NCBI GenBank assembly: GCA_000711775.1
Contig: ARYC01002635.1
Coordinates: forward strand, 1-64,000
Length of the DNA: 64,000 bases
Direction: 5' to 3'
Source: Oxytricha trifallax
Lineage: Eukaryota; Ciliophora; Spirotrichea; Sporadotrichida; Oxytrichidae
Shown here: positions 55,671 through 64,000 of the stretch, piece by piece
Position numbering within the stretch: the stretch's first letter is position 1
Layout of the letters: every line of letters begins with the position of its first letter
Translations under genes and position numbers: made by a program
The notes under the pieces: model-generated
The model's database searches: none
Told to the model about the DNA's origin: nothing
What the model saw: only the letters and a program-made list of their open reading frames with translations

Positions 55671-56402
55671 TATTTACCCGAGCACACCGATTCCATCTCC
55701 AATAAAATACCGATTTCATACATGTTTTTAGGACCTTATTTTTATAATAAATAAATATAATTTTTTGCTAAATCATTTTTCTTGACATGCATGCTACTAT
55801 TTAATATGAATTTCATTTTTTTGATAAAAATCACTCTAACCATCAAATTTATTTGACACATTCTCCCAAAAGAATACAAACCTAATTTATTCAGCATTAT
55901 TTTCTTAACTTTTATAATAAATATTTTATTAACCAGCATGGCTATTTTTTTTATTTATCCGTAAAATGTTCATAATACATAAAAAATAACAAATATATAT
56001 TTTTATTTGTTAAGGAATATCATAAAATTAAAAAAAAATTTGAATAAATATTACTCGGAATATTTTATGTTAGAAAATTTTGAATAAAATTACTATTATT
56101 ATTGATGATAAATGATTTGTCAATATTCAGAGTAATATTGATTTATTATTTATTTGGTAATTTTAATAAAAATTAAGAAAAAAATCACTATAAATTAGAT
56201 TTGTATTCTTTTTGGAGAATATGTCAAATAAAGTGAATGGTTAGAGTGATGTTTATCAAAAATTGAAATTTATATCAAATAGCAGCATGCATGTAAAATA
56301 ATGTCCTAAAATCAAGATGTAGAAGGAAAACAATATAGAATTTCTGGATAATATTTTTTTTAAATGGGTATTTTACTGGAGGTGTGCTAAGGTGAATAAA
56401 TA
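55671..56402. mobile_element. 732-bp inverted-repeat element inserted near the TBE-D right end
   Basis: TATTTACCCGAGCACACC pairs with GGTGTGCTAAGGTGAATAAA. CTCTAACCATCAAATTTATT pairs with AATAAAGTGAATGGTTAGAG, and GACATGCATGCTACTATTT pairs with AAATAGCAGCATGCATGTA. TBE-D sequence resumes on both sides. No gene is inside. Confidence 0.8.
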
Positions 56403-56403
56403 T

Positions 56404-58614
56404 TCAATTAATAAATTTCAATATGTCATAAACCAGCGTTTTCTCAACTAACCTCAAGAAGAGTTCTAGTTTACACTACAAATAAATATAATGAAACAAT
56501 AACTTAAGGGTTTTTAGAATTTTTCTTATTTATTGTAGCAATGATTGCATCTATAATTTGAGTATATTTTTAATTTCTATGAAAATAATAAAATAATGTA
56601 TTTAAAATTATGAAGGATTTAAAAAACATACAAATTCCAAAAAAAATAATATATAATAAAAATTTTATTTCTAAAATATAAAATTTTTAATTTAATTAAT
56701 AATAAAACCTTTAAATGAACTAAAATTAATTTTATAAAATGATAAGTCAATAAACTTAAATATAAACTTTTAATTTTTAAATATGTAGTTTAGCAGATAT
56801 TTACTTTACCTATATTTAAATTTTTTTTATTTTTATATGCATTATTGCTTTTTACAAATTATCTTACTTTCAAGAGCAAATTGGAATCTTTTCTTCTATT
56901 TATTACAGTGAATATATTATCGAATTCCTTGAATGACTTAAAATTATTTTGGAGTATGGATCTTTTGAGTTTCTTTGACTGCAGCTAATTCACTAGTAAT
57001 TTTTGTCAAGACTCCCAGCAGTAACGAGGCTAGCTAACTATCTAGACTTCTCTCGAGGACCGCCAATTACAATTCAGAGCCAGGCATCCTTGCACCAAAG
57101 GTTAATGCACGACTTTGGGGCAGACAGCCGGTTGGTAAAAAGCGAGTATTGACATAAGGTCTTCCCAAGAATCTTTCATTGATGAAGTAGAAGCAAAATG
57201 TGGCATAGCAGTAAAATATTTGAATATAAAATAATTACTGTAAATCAATGTAAAGTTAGCTGTAATAATTTATTGAATATTAAATTTGATTAATTTCTAT
57301 AAAAGCCCAGATTTTATGATTTTAGCCAAATAGTTTAAATTTAAATTATGAAATAAAATTAAATATCATTTTAGAGATTATAAAATTGACTTAATTTACT
57401 CCAAATACCTTAAATTCTTTCAGATAACTTTAATTAATTTAATAAAAGAATAAATTTTTTGTTTTGAATTATTTTTTTTTCTATGGGAACTAATTATCAC
57501 TTTTATATGTTTATTTGAGTTTATGTAATATTTATATTTATAATATCATCACATTGATAGCTAATTTAATTTTTGTAAATAAAACAACAAAATCATGCGA
57601 GAGACTGCAAATTTATTCTAATTAATCTGAACATTTATATCCAAATTTTAGTGATCTCTCACTTGGCTTACTGGTTAATTTCAGTGTTTTATCAATTTTT
57701 ACCAGCTTTTCATTGCTTAGAACTAGAATAAAATTTGATATATACACTTCATCATTTAATGAATAGAGACTAGGCAGTTTATAGATTCGTGTGTAATTAA
57801 TATTATCAATTGAGCTCATCTTTCTTTTATAATGAAAGAATTTCAAGTATTTACTGAAAATGATATTAAAAGCAAAAGCAAAAGCAACTGCAAAATGCTG
57901 GATGATTATTAATAATTCAACAATATTAAAATATATAAACTGAGTCTTAAAACTTATCTATTGGTATTCTTGCTTTTGAAATTGTAGCTTAATAGATTTA
58001 TAATGTATTTCTATTGAGCAATGTTGAAGTTTTTTTTAATTAATTAATTATAATATTATTATTGTTTACAGACATGCCCATTTCGGAATTTACATTAAAA
58101 TTAAGATCTTAAACTTTATTAATTTTAGTAATTTTCTTTCAGTAATTTAATTAAAATTTTAAAATTTAAATCTATTATATTTACTAACTTAATTTATTAT
58201 AAATCTATATAAAATGATGTCAAATTTCCTTTAAAAAAAATAGGCCATACATAGATATTTCTGTCTAGCGAGTTGGAACTGATTTCTCAATGAAATCATA
58301 TAATTCAATCTATTTTTAATATAAAAGTACTTAACATGACAGTGAGACCTGCCTAAAATTTGAATACTGCTTCTCTAATTACTACTTGCCATTCTCTCCC
58401 CACGATCATAACTTTATACAATTTTTATCTGTCTTCCTGGTTTTTTATTATATTTTTTTGTTATCCTTTCCAACCATTTACAGGGTTTCTTTTCTTGAGG
58501 AAAATCAAAAGCCTTTTCAAGTTTTCTATTCTTCACTAACTTAAAGAAAAAGTTAACTTCCTGCTCTAATCTAGAGATATGTCTTTTATTTACTTTTTAG
58601 TGATTGATCATAAG
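56404..58614 (-). CDS. 737-codon TGA-free frame in ciliate code
   Basis: In the frame whose codons end at positions divisible by three there is no TGA from 58614 down to 56406. An ATG at 57846 would give 480 codons. Part is coding-like: MKFFHYKRKMSSIDNINYTR, IYKLPSLYSLNDEVYISNFI, LVLSNEKLVKIDKTLKLTSK, PSERSLKFGYKCSD; later TGCLPQSRALTFGARMPGSE and LASLLLGVLTKITSELAAVK. Much of the rest is Lys/Asn/Phe-rich text expected from A/T runs, with many TAA codons. The last 120 bp run into the decayed TBE-D end, which argues against the whole frame being a gene. A competing plus-strand frame covers 56962-57223. No domain is recognised. Confidence 0.35.
56962..57223 (+). other. Coding-like C-terminal segment (opposite strand alternative)
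   Basis: VSLTAANSLVIFVKTPSSNE, ASQLSRLLSRTANYNSEPGI, LAPKVNARLWGRQPVGKKRV, LTQGLPKNLSLMKQKQNVAQ, TGA at 57221. GC is far above the flanks, which marks this block as of coding origin on one strand or the other; codon use slightly favours this strand to my eye. Confidence 0.4.
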
Positions 58615-58653
58615 TCATTCAAAGAATTATTGAATTCTAAGGATAGTCCTTGA

Positions 58654-59346
58654 TTGCATATAAAAAAAGAACGGAATATCTTACAAGACAGTCAATCGCA
58701 TTAAGAGAGTGATTGACTTTAATGTTCCATTTTATAAGACTAAATTATATTATTTATTCGATTAAATGCAAAGGGCTTAAGAGCATAATATAAAGTTCAT
58801 ACACGCTGATGAGGCAGTATTCACCTTTAAAACCTTTATTTCAAGGTCTTGTTACAAGAGGTATAGTAATATAGAAGTTTATGACTATAAAGTTAAGGTT
58901 TAAACTCATGCTATTCTAGGAGGAATAAGTAAAGATAGTGGCATCGAGACTTATGTTATTCACCCTCGTTCTATAAAGAATGAATAATATATAAAGTTCT
59001 TGCAATAACTCAGAGATAAGTACGCTGACTAAAAGATTATTCTATTCGTTGATAACTTGTCAGTTCATAAAACTAAAGACTCAAGGAAGGAATATGAAAG
59101 GCTAAATATAACACCTGTATTTAATGTTCCTTACAGCCCTTAGTTCAATGGAATTGAATTATATTGGGGTTATTGAAAGGTCATTATAAGAAATTGCTGC
59201 TCTACCATCTGATGCATGATTTAAAGATAGATACAGTCGATTTTATTAAGAGTGCTGCTAAGAGAGTCAGCGATGAGAAAGCTAAAGTATGCGCAAGAGA
59301 AGGGAGATTTTGTGTATATAAATAAGTTTTAGATTTAAGCGAATGA
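58654..59346 (+). pseudogene. TBE-C DDE transposase, 5' truncated
   Basis: Begins inside the helix-turn-helix (KKNGISYKTVNRIKRVIDFN) and keeps all three catalytic blocks in one frame: KFIHADEAVFTFKTFISRS, ILFVDNLSVHKTKDSRKEYE and VPYSPQFNGIELYWG. One G is missing after NGIELYWG (about 59167), shifting the frame into an early stop. The family C terminus then continues in the next phase to TGA 59344. Best-preserved catalytic core of the window but not translatable as a whole. Confidence 0.85.
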
Positions 59347-59352
59347 ATAAGT

Positions 59353-60143
59353 TCACATATTAAATTTGCCCGTAAAGGGATTTAGCTTCTATTTCTTTTC
59401 TTCCTCTTAAGGCTTTCTTGGGCCCATGTTTCTTCTCTTAGAGCCAGCTCTTGCATCTATGTCCATCTCGTCTGGCTTTTAGAAATCTTTGAAGAGTCTC
59501 TTACTCAATTCATGCTTTACCTGTGATTTTCTCTCTCTGTTTAATTTGCTGCGCTCTTTCATCAAGTAAATAGCAGTGCCAGGTTTTTCTATAAAGTTAG
59601 AAGACTAAGCTTACTAGAGATGAATGGATGCTTCTGCAGTTCCTAGAGCCAGGTGTTGCTAATTTTTATTCCATGCTTCTTTTTTTCTTCAGCAGAGATA
59701 CTATTGCGTTTCTTGTGAGCTTCTTATATTATTTAATTTAAGTACCCAGGTTTCAAAGTTCCAAGGACGCCAAAGAAGAAGTTTCTCTCTGGCAACTTAT
59801 TAGAGAGCTGTAGCTTTAATGGAAGGTAGAGAGCTACGTCCGGATCACTCATAGCATCGTCATATAGGTTTGTCACTGATATTTCAGGGTAGTTAGGAAT
59901 TTCAATCATCCTAATTTCATTAGACTTAAAAGCTTTTTTCTCTTCACTCAGCAAGGCTTTTATGAATGAGATTTTAGTTCCCTCCTAAGTCGATAAGAAA
60001 AATCCAACTATTATTGATTTATTAATCTTACTTAAGCACTTACCTTGCTATACCAAATATCTTTAAAGGTCCTCTTTACTTCGAAATTTTCTAATTTAAT
60101 CTTGAGATTAAATTCTCTTCATTGCATCATTCATAGACTCCAT
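59353..60143 (-). pseudogene. TBE-C 22-kDa-type protein, intron-containing
   Basis: ATG at 60143 (MESMNDAMKRIQSQDQIRKF), intron 60043-60008 (GTAAGT...AATAG, 36 nt), then VGFFLSTQEGTKISFIKALL, IEIPNYPEISVTNLYDDAMS and FFFGVLGTLKPGYLN. A length change near KNLALL (about 59565) shifts the frame before the conserved tail MDIDARAGSKRRNMGPS. The stop at 59355-59353 faces the transposase stop 6 nt away. Confidence 0.75.
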
Positions 60144-60163
60144 CTTGCTTCCTCTTTCTAGAA

Positions 60164-60440
60164 ATGTTAATGAAATTTACAATTATGGATATCCATTCTA
60201 AGTATATTAAAATCTTGTTATTAAATAGGGAGGACCTGCTGGAGGTCAACCTTGAAAAGATATGAAGAGAAGCATTGAAGAACTTGCTCCAAGTTTCAGA
60301 GTTTGATTTCCATTTTTATCAATCTATCTCCATTAAATTGCTCCTAATAATGTTTAATTATTTTAGGAGGTCCTCCAAATTAAGTTCATACTTTATTAGG
60401 AGTTAAATTTTAAGGTTAAAACTTAATTAGGAGCATATTA
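60164..60440 (+). pseudogene. TBE-C ORF4 counterpart with a TGA
   Basis: ATG at 60164: MLMKFTIMDIHSKYIKILLL, NREDLLEVNLEKI, TGA at 60263, then REALKNLLQVSEFDFHFYQS and ISIKLLLIMFNYF. Same frame as TBE-A ORF4; base changes create the stop. Its ATG is 20 nt from the 22-kDa ATG. Confidence 0.45.
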
Positions 60441-60540
60441 AATTAAAAAATGTTTAATAACTTTACCTCCAAATTAAGTTCAAACTTGATTTGGAGGACC
60501 TCCTAGAGAAACAAAACTTCATTAGGAGTATTTTAATTTA
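60335..60540. promoter_or_regulatory. CTCC/GGAG box array in TBE-C
   Basis: Same box type as TBE-A, including GGAGGTCCTCC (about 60366) and GGAGGACCTCC (about 60496), in AATTAAGTT contexts, upstream of the zinc-finger/kinase ATG at 60709. Confidence 0.5.
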
Positions 60541-60708
60541 CTAAAATGTATAAAATTCTCATAAAATATGTCAACTTACAGTTTTTTATGGTTAGTTAAT
60601 TTTCTTACCTCTCAGCAAAGAATCTACCAGAGTGCCTTATACTCTACTTTTATAGTTTATCAAGGTATATTTTATCATTATTATAATAAAATATATCAGC
60701 AAACTAAA

Positions 60709-62156
60709 ATGAGCGCTAACCTGTTAAGAAGAGCGGCATTACTTGGATCAAGCCATTAAAAGTTATCATTCTAGCAAACAAGAAAAAGAGGGACCAGAGA
60801 CGCTTGAAATCAGTTGGAGCCTACTTATGACAACTATGACCAGTCTAACTTTGAGATTTAAATATAAGTTAAGTAGGAGGTTATTAAATAAGCTGTGCAA
60901 ATTTAGGAGGAGGTTAAACAACCCGCCATAGGGCATTAATAAATACCAGCCAAAGTTGACTATTAATGCAAAGAATGCAATAAAGTTTTCCCTTACAAGT
61001 CAACTTATAAGAGACACTTGAGAGATATACACAACGATATGCCAAGGTTATATCTCAAGCATTAAAAGAAAGATGGGAAGTATGTCTGTGAGTTCTGTGA
61101 GAAGCCATATTCTCATACTAGAGACCTCAAAGTGCACTTAAAGAAAAAGCACAATTAAAGTTTTGTCTTTATTCATGAACCTACAGGGAATAGATTCCTC
61201 TAAAAGAGAAGATCAAGAAACCCAGTGGAGTCTCTTAGAGTTGAAGTCTAGAAGTAAGTTAAAATGAAGAAAGCAGTCAAGAACTTTCCAGTCTTTGAGA
61301 TCAATAAAATCATGGTTAAAATAGAGGCAATGAAGATTCCCATATTAAAAATTATTGACTTAGATTCTTGCCTAGAAAGCTACCTCACTCTTGAAGATAA
61401 AATAGAGAAGAGAGTCATTACTGATGACTAATATGCTTACAAGATATATCCATTCAATTACTTCCTTGCTGATGACAAGTTCCAAATGGAATTTGCTAAT
61501 GAGTATTATGCTCTTTAAAAGGCAAAGTTAAATGAGTGCAGGCATATCATCTAGCTTGATGCTATTTTACTTGGTAAAGATCATGTAGCCTTCAGGCTTC
61601 CTTTACTAGAAATGACTTACAGAGAATTCTTATCTGACAATAGATGTCAGAGATAAATTAGCTAGATAGTATAGCAGATATTGAAGGAATTAAAGAGCTT
61701 CACAAGTTAGGTTATGTTCATAGAGAATTAGAGCCAGAGAACATCATGATGAACTTTCAGCCTCTTAGAGTTTATATTATTGACTTCAACAGAGCTCAAA
61801 GAGTGCAAGCCTCTGCATAAGGAAATGTATACGGCACTCCTGGATATTTCCCAGAGAGAGAGGATTGGAGAGATGGAGACACTTAATGGGATATCTGGGC
61901 TCTAGCAGTAATAATAATAGAGAGCGACATGCCAAGAAACGATTACTTTAGCTGCAGGGGTGAGAGATATTCTAAGCAGAGAATCAAACAATATCTCGAT
62001 AAAAATAAAATAAATGGAGGTCTGAGAGAACTTGCATACTCATCTATTATCAAGCCAAGCTAAGAAACTTAACAAGCAATATAAACAATCAAACATCAAC
62101 TTAAAAAGATAAAATTCAGAGAACTACCACATGACTCTAAGCTTATGTTTGTGTGA
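60709..62156 (+). pseudogene. TBE-C zinc-finger/protein-kinase protein
   Basis: MSANLLRRAALLGSSHQKLS begins it; the frame breaks near TRDA (about 60801). From about 60950 a long stretch is intact: both C2H2 fingers (DYQCKECNKVFPYKSTYKRH and YVCEFCEKPYSHTRDLKVHL), a lysine-rich linker, and the kinase N-lobe region (LGKDHVAFRLPLLEMTYREF). A shift near 61680 precedes HKLGYVHRELEPENIMMNFQ, where the catalytic HRD has become HRE, then YIIDFNRAQR and GTPGYFPEREDWRDGDTQ. Stop TGA 62154. The Asp-to-Glu change in the catalytic loop would be expected to kill or cripple kinase activity. Confidence 0.85.
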
Positions 62157-62320
62157 AATAGTTAAGAATCTCGCTTGAAATACTCACTTAAACTACTAAT
62201 ATTTAAACTATAAACCTCTACTTAAACCCTATTAAAACCTTAATAAAGCATGCGTTAATTGCAGCCTTTTATCATTCAAAAACTAAATCAAACTACTGTA
62301 GGGTTTTTGGGGGTTTTGAT

Positions 62321-63290
62321 TGCGTTACATCATATTTTCTGAAATTAGTAGGACGCTAATATTCTTGAATTTATTATATAAGTCTGAGTTAGTATCTTCA
62401 GTTTTTATTGTTATAGTTTTAGATTATCTTCATTTTCTTTGCTTGAAAATGATGACTGCATCCATATCATTTAAAGAATATTTAGATTTATACTCTATTC
62501 CATCTTTTCCGTTATATAAAACCCCTAAGAGTAAAAATTAAGTAAAACATTGGAGAAAAAATTTAATAAGAAAAATATATTCATAATATTTACTTTATTT
62601 AATAATACTAATTTTCAATGATTTAATAATTAAACTGTTTTTTGTTTAGTCTATCACTTATCTCTTGTGCTTAATTGTTATTTTAATTTTGTCCACTCTC
62701 TATTTTATTTATCTTCACGTTCATTTTTCAAACCAAAATAAAGTTTTTCAATCTCGTATAGTAAAATATTTGTAATATATTTTGGCTTTCATTATATATC
62801 TAGTAGTACCTTTTTGAGTATTTACTATTAATAAGGTAGGTTTTCTCTGTGTTACTAGGAGAATCTTCAATTAAAGTGATTTAATTCATAAGGTGTCTGT
62901 ATTTTCATCTCAAGCATAATTAAAAGATATATAAGGCAATCAAATTGTTATAATGAACATATGATATAATTAATCATTAAACCTGCAAACTTAAAACTTA
63001 TTGTGATGGGTTAGATTACCAGAGTTATTCCAATTTTTAAAAAGTAATTAGAATAAAATACTAAATATTGATTTTTAGAATTAAAAAGTTAATTTATATT
63101 TCTCATTTCTCCTTAAACAAATGATTTTATCGTTTTATCTTTTTTATAAGGTTTGTACGCACTTTTTATACTATCGGTGCAAATCTTTATATAGGCATCT
63201 ATAAATATTATTTAAGAAAAATAAAGTATTAATTCATAAAATTTCTTTATTGACTTTAATTTTGGTTGGCAAAGAAAGTTCAATATTCAA
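62321..63290. other. AT-rich stretch, no gene recognised
   Basis: A 73-codon frame right after the TBE-C end (62320) has no support. Nothing else was recognised. Confidence 0.4.
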
Positions 63291-63297
63291 ATATATT

Positions 63298-63500
63298 TGA
63301 GGTATGGTCAGACAGCACTATTTGATATGATTATCGCCGAAAGTGCATAAACCAACCATAATATAGAGAGAGAGCCACAGCGTGAATCGCCTTCTGAAAG
63401 AAAAAGGTGGTTTGAAAACTTCTCTGAGGATAAGACAAAAAATGGCTTGTATTGATTCAAGCTAGAATAAGCAAGTTTAAGTTAAATATCCTATAAACTA
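63298..63500 (+). other. Coding-like segment with one TGA
   Basis: YGQTALFDMIIAESAQTNHN, IEREPQRESPSERKRWFENF, SEDKTKNGLY, TGA, FKLEQASLSQI. Arg/Glu/Ser-rich text with raised GC. Probably a gene segment; unknown family. Confidence 0.45.
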
Positions 63501-64000
63501 ATTCCTGCTAAACTAGCTAACTCACTTAAATTATATACTCTTTCCATGAAATTCAATAATTCAGATGTTTTCTTTTTTGTTTTCAAACAATTTTATTTTT
63601 TGATTACATAAATTACTGAAGTAAATAAGCTTAGGATCTTATTATTTATAGAGAAACCTCCGTATCTCGAAATTCCTTACATATTTAATACTAAAGTCAA
63701 TAATTACAATTTTAGCCTATATAAATCCAGATAATTTAATTAAAGAATAAAGGAATTATTATTAATAAAATTAATGAGGAATGTTTTAGTCGAGAAATAT
63801 CTTGAAGTGCTACTGATAAATCATAGGTTCTCTCATTATTGAGATTTAAAACCCATTTATTAGTGAGCAGTGATATCTCCAAATAAGTTTGTTTTGTTTT
63901 ATTTAGGTATCATGTTAGATAATCTTTTCTTGGTCTGTTTGGATAGAGTTCACTTATTTGTTTTAATAAATAGTAATATAATCCAAAATCGATGAAAAAA
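63501..64000. other. AT-rich stretch to window end
   Basis: No gene or repeat was recognised. Confidence 0.4.

Larger units (their letters stand above)
51327..56527 (+). mobile_element. TBE-D, old telomere-bearing element with three insertions
   Basis: Decayed ends: CAAAAACCTCTTAAAC then TTTGATTTGTATGGTATAGT on the left, and TTCTCAACTAACCTCAAG then TTAAGGGTTTTTAGAATTTT on the right, both aligning with TBE-B subterminal sequence. Gene order transposase (+), 22-kDa type (-), zinc-finger/kinase (+), i.e. the reverse orientation of TBE-A and B. Insertions at 51953-52489, 55081-55411 and 55671-56402 account for its excess over 4.1 kb. Sequence is closest to TBE-B. Confidence 0.85.
58652..62318 (+). 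mobile_element. TBE-C, truncated at the transposase end
   Basis: The right end GGGTTTTTGGGGGTTTTG (62301-62318, with five T and five G where others have four) is followed by ATT. The left 0.4 kb, including the other terminal repeat and the transposase N terminus, is absent. Homology to TBE-A starts near GCATATAAAAAAAGAACGGA at 58654. Opposite orientation to TBE-A and very similar to it; it lacks the MITE found in TBE-A. Confidence 0.9.

Noticed and set aside
55742..55939. 65-codon minus-strand frame
   Set aside because: It lies inside the arm of a hairpin element and its counterpart in the other arm is not conserved as protein.

Overview
The window looks like germline (micronuclear) DNA of a spirotrich ciliate close to Oxytricha/Sterkiella (Stylonychia is the main alternative). 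Three things point there. Gene-like stretches stay open only if TAA and TAG are read as glutamine and TGA is the sole stop. At least four 4-kb transposons carry CAAAACCCCAAAACCCC-type termini (C4A4 is the telomere repeat of these ciliates), which is the signature of the telomere-bearing element (TBE) family. The DNA is very AT-rich, and the gene-like pieces are short, truncated or frame-broken, as expected for germline DNA with gene segments (MDSs), internal eliminated sequences and decayed gene copies. No tRNA, rRNA, CRISPR or bacterial-type operon was found.

Layout. 1-97: end of a TBE that lies mostly outside the window. 1071-8250: decayed and candidate gene pieces, namely a secreted cysteine-rich protein with a broken paralogue at 6119, a V-ATPase subunit a fragment, a mitochondrial-carrier fragment and one clean 153-codon frame. 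8.6-21.3 kb: a hairpin MITE, a minus-strand gene-like locus (10.1-11.2 kb), a GC-rich SINE-like island (11.9-12.2 kb), a long frame at 13.3-14.8 kb, an inverted-repeat unit enclosing an importin-beta fragment (16.5-17.5 kb) and several unidentified coding-like stretches. 23.9-29.6 kb: TBE-A, exactly at the centre of a palindrome with about 550-bp arms. 29.9-34.0 kb: TBE-B. 35-46.7 kb: scattered small coding-like segments on both strands, including a MORN-repeat piece, an Arf GTPase copy with altered GTP-binding motifs, and a TBE remnant. 47.1-48.1 kb: a second inverted-repeat unit of the same family, here enclosing a succinyl-CoA synthetase alpha fragment. 49.5-51.1 kb: a large fold-back element with C/G tracts. 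51.3-56.5 kb: TBE-D, old and carrying three insertions. 56.4-58.6 kb: a 737-codon TGA-free frame. 58.65-62.3 kb: TBE-C, truncated at its transposase end.

The TBEs share one gene plan. A DDE transposase and a 22-kDa-type gene converge with 6 nt between their stops. Head to head with the 22-kDa gene, 20 nt from its ATG, is a further small conserved frame (called ORF4 here) lying upstream of, and on the same strand as, a C2H2 zinc-finger/protein-kinase gene. The 22-kDa gene has a 36-nt intron in three copies. Between ORF4 and the zinc-finger gene, and running into ORF4, is an array of about eight short boxes. Their core word differs between TBE classes (CTCC/GGAG in A and C; GTAC in B, decayed in D), and this is the most intriguing regulatory signal in the window. 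Every TBE copy read here has at least one frame break, so none appears able to encode all its proteins.

With one stop codon in AT-rich DNA, open frames of 100-200 codons arise by chance. Unidentified frames are therefore given modest confidence unless composition, homology or paralogy supports them.
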